Assembly (NCBI GenBank): GCA_964531385.1
Contig: CAZHGC010000002.1
Coordinates: 85,783 to 149,782 of the forward strand
Reading direction: 5' to 3'
From: MGBC114079 sp964531385
GTDB taxonomy: Bacteria > Bacillota > Clostridia > Lachnospirales > CAG-274
DNA length: 64,000 nucleotides
The translations under genes were made by a program, and so were the position numbers. The notes beneath the pieces are model-generated. The model was not told the origin of the DNA, searched no databases, and saw nothing but the letters and a program-made list of their open reading frames with translations. This document shows, piece by piece, positions 24,574 to 32,884 of the stretch (position 1 is its first letter; each line of letters opens with the position of its first letter).

Positions 24574-24601
24574 TTGACATATTCTTCAAAAATGCTATAA
24601 T
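24574..24601 (+). promoter_or_regulatory. Promoter of the DUF134 / NifX-thioredoxin / FTR operon
   Basis: TTGACA at 24574-24579 and TATAAT at 24596-24601, both perfect consensus, 16 bases apart. Transcription should start at about 24608, inside the following palindrome. Confidence 0.85.
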
Positions 24602-24623
24602 ATTATTAACATATGTTAATAAT
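24602..24623. promoter_or_regulatory. Perfect 22-bp palindrome at the transcription start: operator candidate
   Basis: The half-site ATTATTAACAT is followed directly by its exact reverse complement ATGTTAATAAT. It begins one base after the -10 hexamer and ends before the AAGGAGG ribosome-binding site, the classic place for a repressor. The DUF134 protein encoded next has a helix-turn-helix and is the obvious candidate ligand; this is inference. Confidence 0.7.
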
Positions 24624-24635
24624 TAAGGAGGATTT

Positions 24636-25013
24636 ATGGCACGACCACAAAAATTCAGAAGAATTTGTTCAATGCCCAAAAACAATAAGTTCTCGCCGGA
24701 AAACAAAACTTGTGGCAAAGTTCATATAAGCATAGATGAATATGAAGTTATCCGCCTTTTGGATTATGAAGGAATGACGCAGGAACAGTGTGCCGTTCAA
24801 ATGAACGTTGGAAGAGCAACCGTAACGTTAATCTATGAAAATGCAAGAAAAAAAATTGCCGATTGTCTTGTAAACGGAAAAAACCTAATAATTGAGGGCG
24901 GAAACATATCCCTTTGTGAAAATTCAGCAAACTGTTGCGGAAAATGTGGCAAATCCGTTTGCAGTCAATGCACAGAAAAATTTTGCAAAAATCAAAATAT
25001 CCAACAAAAATAG
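24636..25013 (+). CDS. DUF134 (UPF0251) family helix-turn-helix protein, probable regulator
   Basis: The 125-residue protein starts with the family signature MARPQKFRRIC. A sigma-70 region-4-like helix-turn-helix follows (DEYEVIRLLDYEGMTQEQCAVQMNVGRATVTLIYENARKKIA, about 34-75). The tail is unusually rich in cysteine: Cys94, 100, 101, 104, 109, 112 and 117, in the pattern CCGKCGKSVCSQC. This looks able to hold zinc or an Fe-S cluster. DUF134 proteins often neighbour NifX/NifB-type genes, as here. AAGGAGG lies 6 bases before the ATG. The likely job is to regulate this operon in response to metal or redox state through the palindrome just upstream; that is inference. Confidence 0.88.
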   Translation: MARPQKFRRICSMPKNNKFSPENKTCGKVHISIDEYEVIRLLDYEGMTQEQCAVQMNVGRATVTLIYENARKKIADCLVNGKNLIIEGGNISLCENSANCCGKCGKSVCSQCTEKFCKNQNIQQK

Positions 25014-25025
25014 GAGGTTTGTTTT

Positions 25026-25727
25026 ATGAAAATAGCAGTAACCTACGAAAACGGAAATATATTTCAACATTTCGGCCACACCGAACAAATGAAAATTTAC
25101 ACAATTGAAAACAACGAAATAACCTCTTCCGAAGTTGTTTCAACAAACGGAAGCGGTCATGGAGCTTTGGCAGGCTTTCTAAAAAGTTTAAACGTTGAAA
25201 TTTTAATTTGCGGAGGAATTGGTGGCGGAGCAAAATCCGCTTTGGCAGATGCAAATATAAAATTATACGGCGGTGTTTCCGGAAACGCCGACAAAGCCGT
25301 TGAAGCCTTGTTAAACAATTCGTTGGACTATAACGAAAACGTAAAATGCTCACATCACGAACACAACCACGAAAACGGACACACTTGCGGACACAACCAC
25401 AGCTGTCATAAAGAAGTCAAAAATATAACGTCTGAAAATTTCGAAGAAGAAGTTTTAAACAACAGCGGTCTCGTTGTTGTCGATTTTTGGGCGGTTTGGT
25501 GCGGTCCTTGCAAAATGCTCTCGCCAATAATCGATGAACTTTGCAGCGAAGTTTGTGATGTAAAATTTTGCAAAATAAATGTCGATGAACAACAAGAACT
25601 TGCTTTAAAATATAACGTACGAAGTATCCCAACCGTTGCATTCATAAAAAATGGCTCTCTTGTTGATGCTTCAATAGGTTATGTTCCAAAAGAAGAATTG
25701 TTGGAAAGGATTGAAAAAAACAAATGA
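25026..25727 (+). CDS. NifX/NifB-like domain fused to a His-rich linker and thioredoxin
   Basis: A 233-residue three-part protein. Residues 1-105 form a dinitrogenase iron-molybdenum cofactor biosynthesis (NifX/NafY/NifB C-terminal) domain: MKIAVTYENGNIFQHFGHTE at the start and ILICGGIGGGAKSAL in the core. Residues 108-128 form a metal-binding-like linker with three Cys and eight His (CSHHEHNH, then HTCGHNHSCH). Residues of about 132-233 are thioredoxin, with the active site WCGPC at 158-162 and the cis-proline at 202 (SIPTV). Stand-alone NifX-like proteins hold Fe-S or Mo-Fe clusters; the fusion would put a dithiol reductase on the same chain. No nif genes are present. The FTR-like gene overlaps its stop codon by 4 bases (ATGA). 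Confidence 0.9.
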   Translation: MKIAVTYENGNIFQHFGHTEQMKIYTIENNEITSSEVVSTNGSGHGALAGFLKSLNVEILICGGIGGGAKSALADANIKLYGGVSGNADKAVEALLNNSLDYNENVKCSHHEHNHENGHTCGHNHSCHKEVKNITSENFEEEVLNNSGLVVVDFWAVWCGPCKMLSPIIDELCSEVCDVKFCKINVDEQQELALKYNVRSIPTVAFIKNGSLVDASIGYVPKEELLERIEKNK

Positions 25728-25924
25728 GCAAAGTTCGATATAATGAAAATAAAGCTGTCGTTCAAACAATAAAAGAGGGCTTAAAAAAAACCGGAGGCTA
25801 TTGCCCTTGCCGATTGGAACGAATTGAAGAAAACAAATGTATTTGCAAAGAATTTCGTGACCAAATAAATGATGAAAATTTCGAAGGCTATTGTCATTGT
25901 ATGCTCTATTATAAAGAAAAATAA
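25724..25924 (+). CDS. Ferredoxin-thioredoxin reductase catalytic-chain-like protein
   Basis: A 66-residue protein with six cysteines in three pairs: CPC at 27-29, CIC at 39-41 and CHC at 57-59. In plant and cyanobacterial FTR the catalytic chain has CPC, CPC and CHC, where four cysteines hold a [4Fe-4S] cluster and two form the redox-active disulfide that reduces thioredoxin. All six are kept here, but the spacings are 9 and 15 instead of 16 and 8, and the protein is shorter. Translation is coupled to the thioredoxin fusion upstream by a 4-base overlap, which makes that thioredoxin the likely partner. The electron donor would be a ferredoxin. A strong terminator follows. Confidence 0.85.
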   Translation: MSKVRYNENKAVVQTIKEGLKKTGGYCPCRLERIEENKCICKEFRDQINDENFEGYCHCMLYYKEK

Positions 25925-25933
25925 AAAAGATTT

Positions 25934-25980
25934 GCCATAAAAGTTTGAACAACGCCAAACATCAAACTTTTATGGCTTTT
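25934..25980. terminator. Terminator shared by the FTR operon and yunB
   Basis: A perfect 15-bp stem (25934-25948 with 25962-25976) around 13 bases, followed by TTTTC on the plus strand. On the minus strand the yunB stop codon lies inside the stem. Confidence 0.85.
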
Positions 25981-26647
25981 CAAAATTCTCAAAATTTTGT
26001 TTCAAAGAACTGTCGGAAAAATTTAAATATGTAGAAGGAACTTTTCCGTTAAACACAGTGTTAACAAGCATAAGCTTTCTCTTAACCGAAATTTTTTTGT
26101 CATAAAACGGGTTAACAACGCTAACATCGGTTGTTGTAACAAGCCATATTTTAAAATTAACCTGATTTATTCCACTGCTTTCAAAAGCCGTCTCATAATC
26201 CGCCGTTGTTGCCCCTGCGTGCAAAACAGAAATGCTAAACTTCGGACCAAAATTGCTAATTAAATCAAGTCCCGAAAAAATTCCAACAGGCAATTCAATT
26301 TTTTCCGATTCCGAATTTTTAACCTCGTTGCTTATTTCCTCCGCAATTTTGGAACAAACTTTGTTTATAAGAATTGTATCAACTGAAAAATAATTAACAC
26401 GCTCATCATCATCAAAATCTTTTTCAAAAAAATCCTTTGAAGTCAAATTCATTTCACCAATAACCTTTTCAACAGCAAAATTTATTTTTTCGTTTATCGC
26501 ATTAACAGCATATTTCTCGCTTATTTCCAAAACCGACGGCAAAACATTGTTTTTATATTGCACAAAAACAAAAACAACGCCAACAATAAATATAAAAATA
26601 AAAACAATTGTAAATCTTTTCGCTTTTCTTGCCCTCTTTTTCCTCAT
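25970..26647 (-). CDS. yunB: Sporulation protein YunB
   Basis: YunB is a membrane protein made during sporulation in Bacillus subtilis and conserved in spore formers; its biochemical role is not known. The 225-residue protein begins with a very basic stretch (MRKKRARKAKR), then one membrane helix at about 13-33. The external part has LPSVLEISEKYAVNAINEKI, PVGIFSGLDLISNFGPKFS and a C-terminal region ending in NTVFNGKVPSTYL, which match the YunB pattern. The ATG at 26647 is preferred, with AAAGG upstream; a TTG at 26662 overlaps that site. The gene supports the view that the organism forms endospores. Confidence 0.82.
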   Translation of the reverse strand: MRKKRARKAKRFTIVFIFIFIVGVVFVFVQYKNNVLPSVLEISEKYAVNAINEKINFAVEKVIGEMNLTSKDFFEKDFDDDERVNYFSVDTILINKVCSKIAEEISNEVKNSESEKIELPVGIFSGLDLISNFGPKFSISVLHAGATTADYETAFESSGINQVNFKIWLVTTTDVSVVNPFYDKKISVKRKLMLVNTVFNGKVPSTYLNFSDSSLKQNFENFEKP

Positions 26648-26871
26648 CTTCCCGCCTTTCAAATCTCAAAAACGCAAAACGCTTTTTATAATTATATTCG
26701 CAAAAAATAAACACTATTCTATTTAAAAAAATAATCGTTTTTAAAAATTGTCATCTTTATAACCAACAAAAAACGCCTCATTTCTTTTTTTGAACAATCT
26801 TTGCCCAAAAAAATAATGTTATAAATGTCTAATTTTGTCATATATTTTTTAAATTTGTTTAAAATTTTTCT

Positions 26872-26899
26872 TTGAAAGTATGTATTATTCTGTTATAAT
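26872..26899 (+). promoter_or_regulatory. Promoter of the class A PBP gene
   Basis: TTGAAA at 26872-26877 and TATAAT at 26894-26899 with a 16-base spacer. GGGAGG follows before the double ATG. Confidence 0.7.
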
Positions 26900-26920
26900 G
26901 TAAAAGATAAGGGAGGTCAG

Positions 26921-29900
26921 ATGATGAATTCAGCAAATAACGATAGTAATCGAAACTATCCTCGTCAAAGAAGAAGCGTCGATTCTTCCTCTTCTTCATT
27001 ACATAAAAACAGATACGGTGAACCTCGTTCCCAAAGAAATCGCCCCGCACCAAACAGAAATGCCTATGACAGAATTATGAACAACGAAAGAAACAGGGCT
27101 TCTTCCGGAAGAACAAACAGTTCGCCAAGAAACGAATATTACAAAATCCCTAAATACCAATATGATGAAGAAGATGATATGCCTTTAAAAAACAGCAAAA
27201 ATGACAAAAACAACAAAAAAAATAAAAAGAAAAAAAGTAAATTCAAAACATTTTTAAAAATTTTCTTTCTTGCATTTTTTATAATTTGTTTTGCCGTTGC
27301 CGGAGCTGTAATCGGTGCTGTAATGGGAATTATCGATAAAGCTCCAAAACTCGAATTAATAGCAATCGAGCCAAATGTATACACTTCCGTTGTCTATGAT
27401 AAAAACGGAAATGAAATCGATAAATTCCATGGCGAAGAAAATAGAGAATATGTAACGTTGGATAAAATCCCAAAACATATGCAACAAGCAATAATCGCCA
27501 TAGAAGATGAACGATTTTATAACCATGACGGAATTGATATTCGAGGAATTGCTCGTGCCGCCTATTCAACAATATTCGGAAGCCGTCGCGAGGGAGCAAG
27601 TACAATAACCCAACAGCTTATAAAAAATAACATAACAAAGGTTTCAAGAAATACCCTCGAAACAAAAATACAAGAAATGTATCTTGCTCTAAAATATGAA
27701 GATGAGCTCGAAATCCAGCTCGGAAGTAAAAAAGCAACAAAAAATTATATATTGGAATTATATTTAAACACAATATACCTAAATCATGGCTATAATGGCG
27801 TTCAAGCCGCCGCTTTGGGTTATTTCGGAAAAGATATAAGCGAGTTGGATCTCGCCGAATGTGCGGTTTTGGCAGGAATTACAAACAGCCCAACAAAATA
27901 TTCGCCAAGAATTAACCCCGAAAATAACAAAAAACGCCAGGAAATAATTTTAAAAAATATGCTTGAACAGGGCTATATAACCCAAACCGAATACACAGAA
28001 GCTCTAAGCGAAGATGTCTATGCAAAAATAAGCGAATATGACAAAACCGTTGAAGACACCGGCTCAAATATCCATAGCTACTTTGTAGACGGTCTTTTCG
28101 AACAAGTTTCAAAAGACCTCCAAGAACAGCAAAATATGAGCGTTGCTCAGGCAAATAACTTGCTATACAACGGCGGTCTTGAAATCCATTCAACGCTCGA
28201 TTGCGATATGCAAAAAATTGTCGATGACGCATATTTAAACGATAGTCTCTTCCCAAATGTAAATTATAAAATAGATGTGTCATACACCGTTTCAATAGGC
28301 AATAAATCAACAGGAAAACAAGAACATAAAGAGTTTAAACACTTCGTCAAAACAAAATCGGCAGCAGATGATTTTGCCGCAAGAAAAAAAGCCGAAATCC
28401 AAAAATCTCTTTCTTCTTCCGAAGAAATTATTGCCGAAAAAGTAAATTATGCCGTCCAACCTCAATCGGCAATGGTAATTTTAGATTATCAAACAGGAGA
28501 AGTTAGAGCAATTGCCGGCGGAAGAGGCGAAAAAACAGTAAATCGTGGTTTAAATCGTGCTGTCGATTCCGCAAGACAGCCCGGCTCTGTTTTCAAAGTT
28601 TTGGCAGCATTCACACCCGGAATAGATATGGGCGTTCTAACAGCCGGAACGGTTATAGATGACGTTCCCCTCGATTTAAACGGCTATAAACCAAAAAACT
28701 GGTACAGCGGTTACAGAGGGCTTTCAACAATTCGTGAAGGAATAAGAGACTCAATGAATATCGTTGCCGTAAAAGCAATGAATCAAACAGGAATTGATAA
28801 AAGTTATGACTACCTTTTGAATATGGGCTTCACAACTTTGGAAAATGACAACCACGCTTCAACTGCATTGGGCGGTTTAACAAAAGGCGTAACCCAGCTT
28901 GAAACAACAGCGGCTTTCGGAGCTCTTGCAAACGGCGGAAAATATTACAAACCGTCATTCTACACAAAAGTTTACGACCATAACGGAAATTTGCTTCTCG
29001 AAAAACAGTCCGAGCCAAAACAAATTTTCAAAGATTCAACCGCATTCATCGTAACTGATATGATGAAAGATGTTGTAACGTCTGGAACAGGAACAAAAGC
29101 AAAATTTAAAAATTCCTCAATGCCAATCGCCGGCAAAACTGGAACAACCCAAAATTCAAAAGATTTAACTTTCGTTGGCTACACGCCATATTATGCCGCA
29201 GGAATTTGGTTCGGATACGACCGCTATGACGACACAGTTAAAAATATGGAAAATATCGACCAATCCGCACATTTAAAAATTTGGCAGTATATAATGGAAA
29301 AAATCCACGATGGTCTCCCCGTCAAAGATTTTTCAAAGCCAAACAGCGTTGTTTCCGCCTCAATTTGTATGGAATCCGGAAAACTTGCCGTTCCAGGGCT
29401 TTGTGACAACGACCCTCGTGGAAGTCGCATAAGAACCGAATATTATGCACAGGGAACTCAGCCAACAGAAAGTTGCAACGTTCACAAGTCAGCAAGCTTC
29501 TGTAGTGAATCAAATATGTCTGCGGGTCCGTTTTGTCCAAGCGTCTACACGCAAGTTGGAATACAACGCCCCGAACCATACACAGGCTCAGACTCTGTTG
29601 CAGATAAAAAATATGAAATACATTCCGGCGGAAGTTGTACAATCCACTCCTCGGAAAATGCAGAAAATCCAAATATTGAAGATGAAACATCAGAACTCGG
29701 CGAACCCATTGAACACGAAGAAGAACAAGATTTAACAAATACCAACGTTCCAAGTTCAAGCTCAAGCTCTTCTCCGTCGGCTTCTTCAAATTCATCTCAA
29801 ACCCCGTCGTCATCGTCATCAACTTCAAATGGGAACGTAATAGATAGTGGAGGAATTGTAACACCTTCTCCAAATTCTCAAACAGGAAGTTCATCAATCG

Positions 29901-29980
29901 AACCTCCAACTCAAAAACCAACTCCTCCCGCAACGCCCGCTCCCTCTCGAACCGATGTCGCAATAGACGACCCTATGTAA
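26921..29980 (+). CDS. ponA: Class A penicillin-binding protein (PBP1-type, bifunctional)
   Basis: Polymerises and cross-links peptidoglycan outside the membrane. The 1019-residue protein has a cytoplasmic, basic, disordered N-terminus (1-110, ending in a Lys-rich run) and a membrane anchor at about 112-137. The glycosyltransferase 51 domain shows EDERFYNHDG at 195-204 and GASTITQQLIKN. The transpeptidase domain has SVFK with the acylated Ser556, SMN at 611-613 and KTGTT at 739-743. After about residue 860 comes a region with paired cysteines, then a Ser/Pro/Thr-rich tail of about 90 residues likely to lie in the wall. Start could be ATG 26921 or 26924; the second has the better distance to GGGAGG. 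It is monocistronic with a promoter and a terminator. Confidence 0.95.
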   Translation: MMNSANNDSNRNYPRQRRSVDSSSSSLHKNRYGEPRSQRNRPAPNRNAYDRIMNNERNRASSGRTNSSPRNEYYKIPKYQYDEEDDMPLKNSKNDKNNKKNKKKKSKFKTFLKIFFLAFFIICFAVAGAVIGAVMGIIDKAPKLELIAIEPNVYTSVVYDKNGNEIDKFHGEENREYVTLDKIPKHMQQAIIAIEDERFYNHDGIDIRGIARAAYSTIFGSRREGASTITQQLIKNNITKVSRNTLETKIQEMYLALKYEDELEIQLGSKKATKNYILELYLNTIYLNHGYNGVQAAALGYFGKDISELDLAECAVLAGITNSPTKYSPRINPENNKKRQEIILKNMLEQGYITQTEYTEALSEDVYAKISEYDKTVEDTGSNIHSYFVDGLFEQVSKDLQEQQNMSVAQANNLLYNGGLEIHSTLDCDMQKIVDDAYLNDSLFPNVNYKIDVSYTVSIGNKSTGKQEHKEFKHFVKTKSAADDFAARKKAEIQKSLSSSEEIIAEKVNYAVQPQSAMVILDYQTGEVRAIAGGRGEKTVNRGLNRAVDSARQPGSVFKVLAAFTPGIDMGVLTAGTVIDDVPLDLNGYKPKNWYSGYRGLSTIREGIRDSMNIVAVKAMNQTGIDKSYDYLLNMGFTTLENDNHASTALGGLTKGVTQLETTAAFGALANGGKYYKPSFYTKVYDHNGNLLLEKQSEPKQIFKDSTAFIVTDMMKDVVTSGTGTKAKFKNSSMPIAGKTGTTQNSKDLTFVGYTPYYAAGIWFGYDRYDDTVKNMENIDQSAHLKIWQYIMEKIHDGLPVKDFSKPNSVVSASICMESGKLAVPGLCDNDPRGSRIRTEYYAQGTQPTESCNVHKSASFCSESNMSAGPFCPSVYTQVGIQRPEPYTGSDSVADKKYEIHSGGSCTIHSSENAENPNIEDETSELGEPIEHEEEQDLTNTNVPSSSSSSSPSASSNSSQTPSSSSSTSNGNVIDSGGIVTPSPNSQTGSSSIEPPTQKPTPPATPAPSRTDVAIDDPM

Positions 29981-29998
29981 ATTAATCTTTTCTTTCTT

Positions 29999-30028
29999 AA
30001 AAGCCACGCTCCTTTGCGTGGCTTTTTT
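29999..30028 (+). terminator. Terminator of the PBP gene
   Basis: AAAAGCCACGC and GCGTGGCTTTT form an 11-bp stem around a 6-base loop, followed by a T-run. Confidence 0.92.
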
Positions 30029-30053
30029 ATCCCCCCAAAAACTTCCAAACAAC

Positions 30054-30083
30054 TTGCATAACATCATACCCTTATGCTATAAT
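30054..30083 (+). promoter_or_regulatory. Candidate promoter of the ylmC-like gene
   Basis: TTGCAT at 30054-30059 and TATAAT at 30078-30083, 18 bases apart. A second TATAAT without a clear -35 lies at about 30147-30152, nearer the gene. Confidence 0.45.
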
Positions 30084-30180
30084 TAACCCATATTTAACCT
30101 AAACAACTGCCCAAAACTTAAAAATCATAGTTTCTCTTTTTTGTCATATAATTTAATATATTTCTTTCGGAGTTGTTTTT

Positions 30181-30435
30181 ATGCGAATATCCGAATTAAA
30201 ACAAAAAGAAGTCATAAATGTTTGCGACGGTTGTCGGCTTGGGTTTATATGTGATATGGAAATCGACTCAAAATGCGGAAAAATCAAAAAAATTATAATC
30301 CCCGCAAAAGGCAAGTTTTTCGGGCTTTTCGGTTGTGAACAAGAATATCATATAAATTGGTGTGATATAAAATGTATAGGAAATGATTTAATTTTGGTCG
30401 ATGCGGATATAAATGATATTTTAATCGATGTATAA
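30181..30435 (+). CDS. YlmC/YmxH family PRC-barrel sporulation protein
   Basis: An 84-residue protein of the YlmC/YmxH family, small PRC-barrel proteins linked to sporulation in Firmicutes; the molecular role is unknown. The start MRISELKQKEVINVCDGCRLGFICDMEID and the later GKIKKIIIPAKGKFFGLFG are characteristic. CGGAGT lies 8 bases before the ATG. The methyltransferase gene begins 32 bases downstream, so the two may be co-transcribed. Confidence 0.85.
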   Translation: MRISELKQKEVINVCDGCRLGFICDMEIDSKCGKIKKIIIPAKGKFFGLFGCEQEYHINWCDIKCIGNDLILVDADINDILIDV

Positions 30436-30467
30436 CCGCCAAATTAAAACTCGGAGGAAATTAACAA

Positions 30468-31664
30468 ATGGAAAATTTCAATTCATTGATAGATAAACTC
30501 AAAAAAAATATTAACTTCAGCCTTTTTGATAAAGCTGTTTTAAGCAATCCAATAAAAAAAGGTGAGGGGCTTTGCTTCAAAGCAGTTGTAACAAAAATAT
30601 TGCTCCAAAAAGAAGAAAGTTTTCAAATTTCATACTATATCGATAAAAAAGTTGTCCACGAAAATTTAAAACCATCTTCAGAATTGCCGGAAGAATTTAA
30701 TTCACGAGTTATTAAAAAAATTATAACCGTTATGTCCGAAAATTTCAAACAATGCAATATTTCGGCAAATAAAAATATAACTGTCCTTATGAACAAAAAA
30801 AAGGAGTTTAAAATCGCTTCAATAACAGAAAATGCGTCAGCCGAAAAAAAATCCGTTTCCCATAACGTTTCAAAAAATTACATAATCCAAAACGGCGTTT
30901 TCGCAAATTGGCTCTTCGAAATAGGAATGATTGATAAAAACGGCAATGTGCTAAGCCATATGCAAAAAAAATTCCGCCAAATCAATCGCTTCTTGGAAAT
31001 GGTTGCGGATATCGAAAAATATATCCCAAATAACGGCTTAATCGTTGATATGGGTTGTGGAAAATCATATCTAACTTTCGCAATGTACCATTATTTCAAC
31101 ATTTTGAAAAATAAAAATGTAAAAATTAAAGGCTTCGACTTAAAAAAAGATGTTGTGGAAAATTGTAACACTCTCGCAAAAAAATCCAACTTCTCAAATT
31201 TGGAATTTTTCGCCGATGACATTGCAAATTTGGACACATCAAAAGAAAAAGTCGATATGATTATAACTTTGCACGCTTGCGATACTGCAACAGATTTTGC
31301 ACTTGCCCATGCCGTAAAATGGAATTGCAAAGTAATTATGAGCGTTCCTTGTTGTCAACACGAACTCTTTTATCAAGTCGAAAACAAAAATTTAAAAAAC
31401 CTTCTTTCATATGGAATTTTAAAAGAACGCTTTTCTGCACTTCTAACCGACAGCATACGTGCCCAAACTCTTGAGCTTTGTGGCTATAAAACGTCTGTTT
31501 TGGAATTCATCGATATGGAACATACGCCAAAAAATATAATGATTAGAGCCGTAAAAAAAGAAAAATTTTGCCCTTCCGAAGAAAAAAAATCGGAATATAA
31601 AAATGTTCTTGAAAATTTCAACGTCAAACCAACAATAAGTACGCTTTTAAAAGATTTCATCTAA
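30468..31664 (+). CDS. Class I SAM-dependent methyltransferase
   Basis: A 398-residue protein. The first 170 residues are not recognised. The C-terminal half is a Rossmann methyltransferase: IVDMGCGKSYLTFAMYHYF (motif I, SAM binding), VKIKGFDLKKDVVENC (motif II with the acidic ribose-binding residue), IITLHACDTATDFAL (motif IV) and a conserved IMSVPCCQHE block. This arrangement resembles the Methyltransf_32 group, to which some RNA-modifying enzymes are assigned. The substrate is not known; RNA is a reasonable guess but unproven. GGAGG lies before the ATG. Confidence 0.85.
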   Translation: MENFNSLIDKLKKNINFSLFDKAVLSNPIKKGEGLCFKAVVTKILLQKEESFQISYYIDKKVVHENLKPSSELPEEFNSRVIKKIITVMSENFKQCNISANKNITVLMNKKKEFKIASITENASAEKKSVSHNVSKNYIIQNGVFANWLFEIGMIDKNGNVLSHMQKKFRQINRFLEMVADIEKYIPNNGLIVDMGCGKSYLTFAMYHYFNILKNKNVKIKGFDLKKDVVENCNTLAKKSNFSNLEFFADDIANLDTSKEKVDMIITLHACDTATDFALAHAVKWNCKVIMSVPCCQHELFYQVENKNLKNLLSYGILKERFSALLTDSIRAQTLELCGYKTSVLEFIDMEHTPKNIMIRAVKKEKFCPSEEKKSEYKNVLENFNVKPTISTLLKDFI

Positions 31665-31669
31665 ACTAA

Positions 31670-31721
31670 AAAGCTCGTAAATCGCTTTTTTAAAACAAAA
31701 AAAAAGAAATTTGCGGGCTTT
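31670..31721. other. Imperfect hairpin after the methyltransferase gene
   Basis: AAAGCTCGTAAAT and ATTTGCGGGCTTT pair over 13 bases with two G-U wobbles around a long loop. There is no T-run; the stronger terminator follows at 31741. Confidence 0.45.
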
Positions 31722-31740
31722 AATAATGTCAAAATCAAAA

Positions 31741-31786
31741 AAAATCTTGTGTTAAGTCCAAAAGACAAAACACAAGATTTTTTAAT
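31741..31786. terminator. Bidirectional terminator between the methyltransferase gene and rplL
   Basis: A perfect 13-bp stem (31741-31753 with 31769-31781) around 15 bases. TTTTTTAATA follows on the plus strand and a T-rich sequence on the minus strand. Confidence 0.85.
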
Positions 31787-31819
31787 AAACTCAAAGAAAA
31801 ATTTCTTTAAAAGTTTAAA

Positions 31820-32197
31820 TTATTTCAAAGTAACTTTAGCTCCAACTTCTTCAAGTTTAGCTTTGCAGTTCTCAGCATCATCTTTAGCAACGTTTTCTTT
31901 AACGAGCTTAGGAGCACCGTCAACGATTTCTTTTGCTTCTTTAAGGCCAAGACCTGTAATTTCTCTAACAACTTTGATAACTTTGATTTTTTCAGCGCCA
32001 ACTTCTGTCAATTCAACATTGAATTCAGATTTTTCGTCAGCAGCATCTCCGCCTGCAACAGCACCAGCAGCAACAACCATACCAGCAGCAGCTGAAACGC
32101 CAAATTCTTCTTCAGCAGCTTTAACTAAATCATTAAGTTCCAAAACAGAAAGTTCTTTAACAGCTGCAATAATTTCTTCAATTGATAATTTTGCCAT
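31820..32197 (-). CDS. rplL: Ribosomal protein L7/L12
   Basis: Stalk protein of the 50S subunit that recruits translation GTPases. The 125-residue protein shows the N-terminal dimerisation domain (MAKLSIEEIIAAVKELSVLELNDLVKAAEEEFG), an Ala/Gly-rich hinge, and the C-terminal domain with EKIKVIKVVREITGLGLKEAK and VDGAPKLVKENV. It follows rplJ by 59 bases. In many Firmicutes rpoB follows, but here a terminator and convergent gene do. Confidence 0.97.
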   Translation of the reverse strand: MAKLSIEEIIAAVKELSVLELNDLVKAAEEEFGVSAAAGMVVAAGAVAGGDAADEKSEFNVELTEVGAEKIKVIKVVREITGLGLKEAKEIVDGAPKLVKENVAKDDAENCKAKLEEVGAKVTLK

Positions 32198-32256
32198 TTT
32201 AATATCCTCCGTAAACTAAATTTTTAAATTCAATAATATTTTCTAACCGCTTAAAA

Positions 32257-32757
32257 TTAAGCTTCTTCGCTTTCGCTTTTCTTTTCTGCGTAAGCTTTGA
32301 TAACACGAGCAAATGAACCCATTGGAGACTTGAAGCTTCCAAGAAGTTTTGAAAGAAGAACTTCTCTTGATGGAATGTCTGCAACAGCTTCCATGCCTTT
32401 TGAATCATAGCAAGTTCCTTCAATAACACCTGCTTTAAATTCCAATGCTTTTGCATCTTTTTTAAATTTGTTTATGATACCGGCAGCAACAGTCGGATCT
32501 TCATAACAAATTGCCAAAGCACTTGGGCCTTTGAAATAGTCTTTAAGACCTTCAAATTGTGTTCCCTCAACAGCAAAGTTCATCATTGTATTTTTGTAAA
32601 CTTTGTAATCAACGCCAGCTTCTCTTAAAGCTTTTCTAAGTCTTGTGTCTTCTTCAACAGTAAGACCTCTTGCATCAACCAAAACAGCGGAAGTTGCTTT
32701 TTCAAGCTTTTCTTTGATTGCGTTTACAACAACCTGCTTTTCTTCAACTTTTGCCAT
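32257..32757 (-). CDS. rplJ: Ribosomal protein L10
   Basis: Base of the L7/L12 stalk. From the ATG at 32757 the protein is 166 residues, beginning MAKVEEKQVVVNAIKEKLEKA, with the VDARGLTVEEDTRLRKALREAGVDYKVYKNTMM block that binds 23S rRNA. GGAGGTG lies 6 bases before the start. A longer frame to 32883 is rejected because it would cover the leader attenuator. The L10-(L12)n complex usually represses its own operon through the leader annotated next. Confidence 0.97.
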   Translation of the reverse strand: MAKVEEKQVVVNAIKEKLEKATSAVLVDARGLTVEEDTRLRKALREAGVDYKVYKNTMMNFAVEGTQFEGLKDYFKGPSALAICYEDPTVAAGIINKFKKDAKALEFKAGVIEGTCYDSKGMEAVADIPSREVLLSKLLGSFKSPMGSFARVIKAYAEKKSESEEA

Positions 32758-32839
32758 TTCTGCACCTCCTATGTTATTTGTGTGAACCAAAAATCCAAAA
32801 TAATGGAAATAAGGTTCAAATATAGCCGTCAACTTGTAT

Positions 32840-32869
32840 AAAAAAACTCTTTCGAACGCACCGAAAGAG
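32840..32869 (-). terminator. Attenuator hairpin in the rplJ leader
   Basis: On the minus strand CTCTTTCG and CGAAAGAG form an 8-bp stem with a 7-base loop, followed by a run of seven T. It lies about 83 bases before the rplJ start codon and inside the leader, so it can stop transcription before the gene. Confidence 0.75.
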
Positions 32870-32884
32870 AGAAAATACAACATT

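Noticed and set aside
32758..32883. N-terminal extension of L10 by 42 residues
   Set aside because: It would translate the attenuator hairpin; the ATG at 32757 has a strong ribosome-binding site and gives the normal L10 start.
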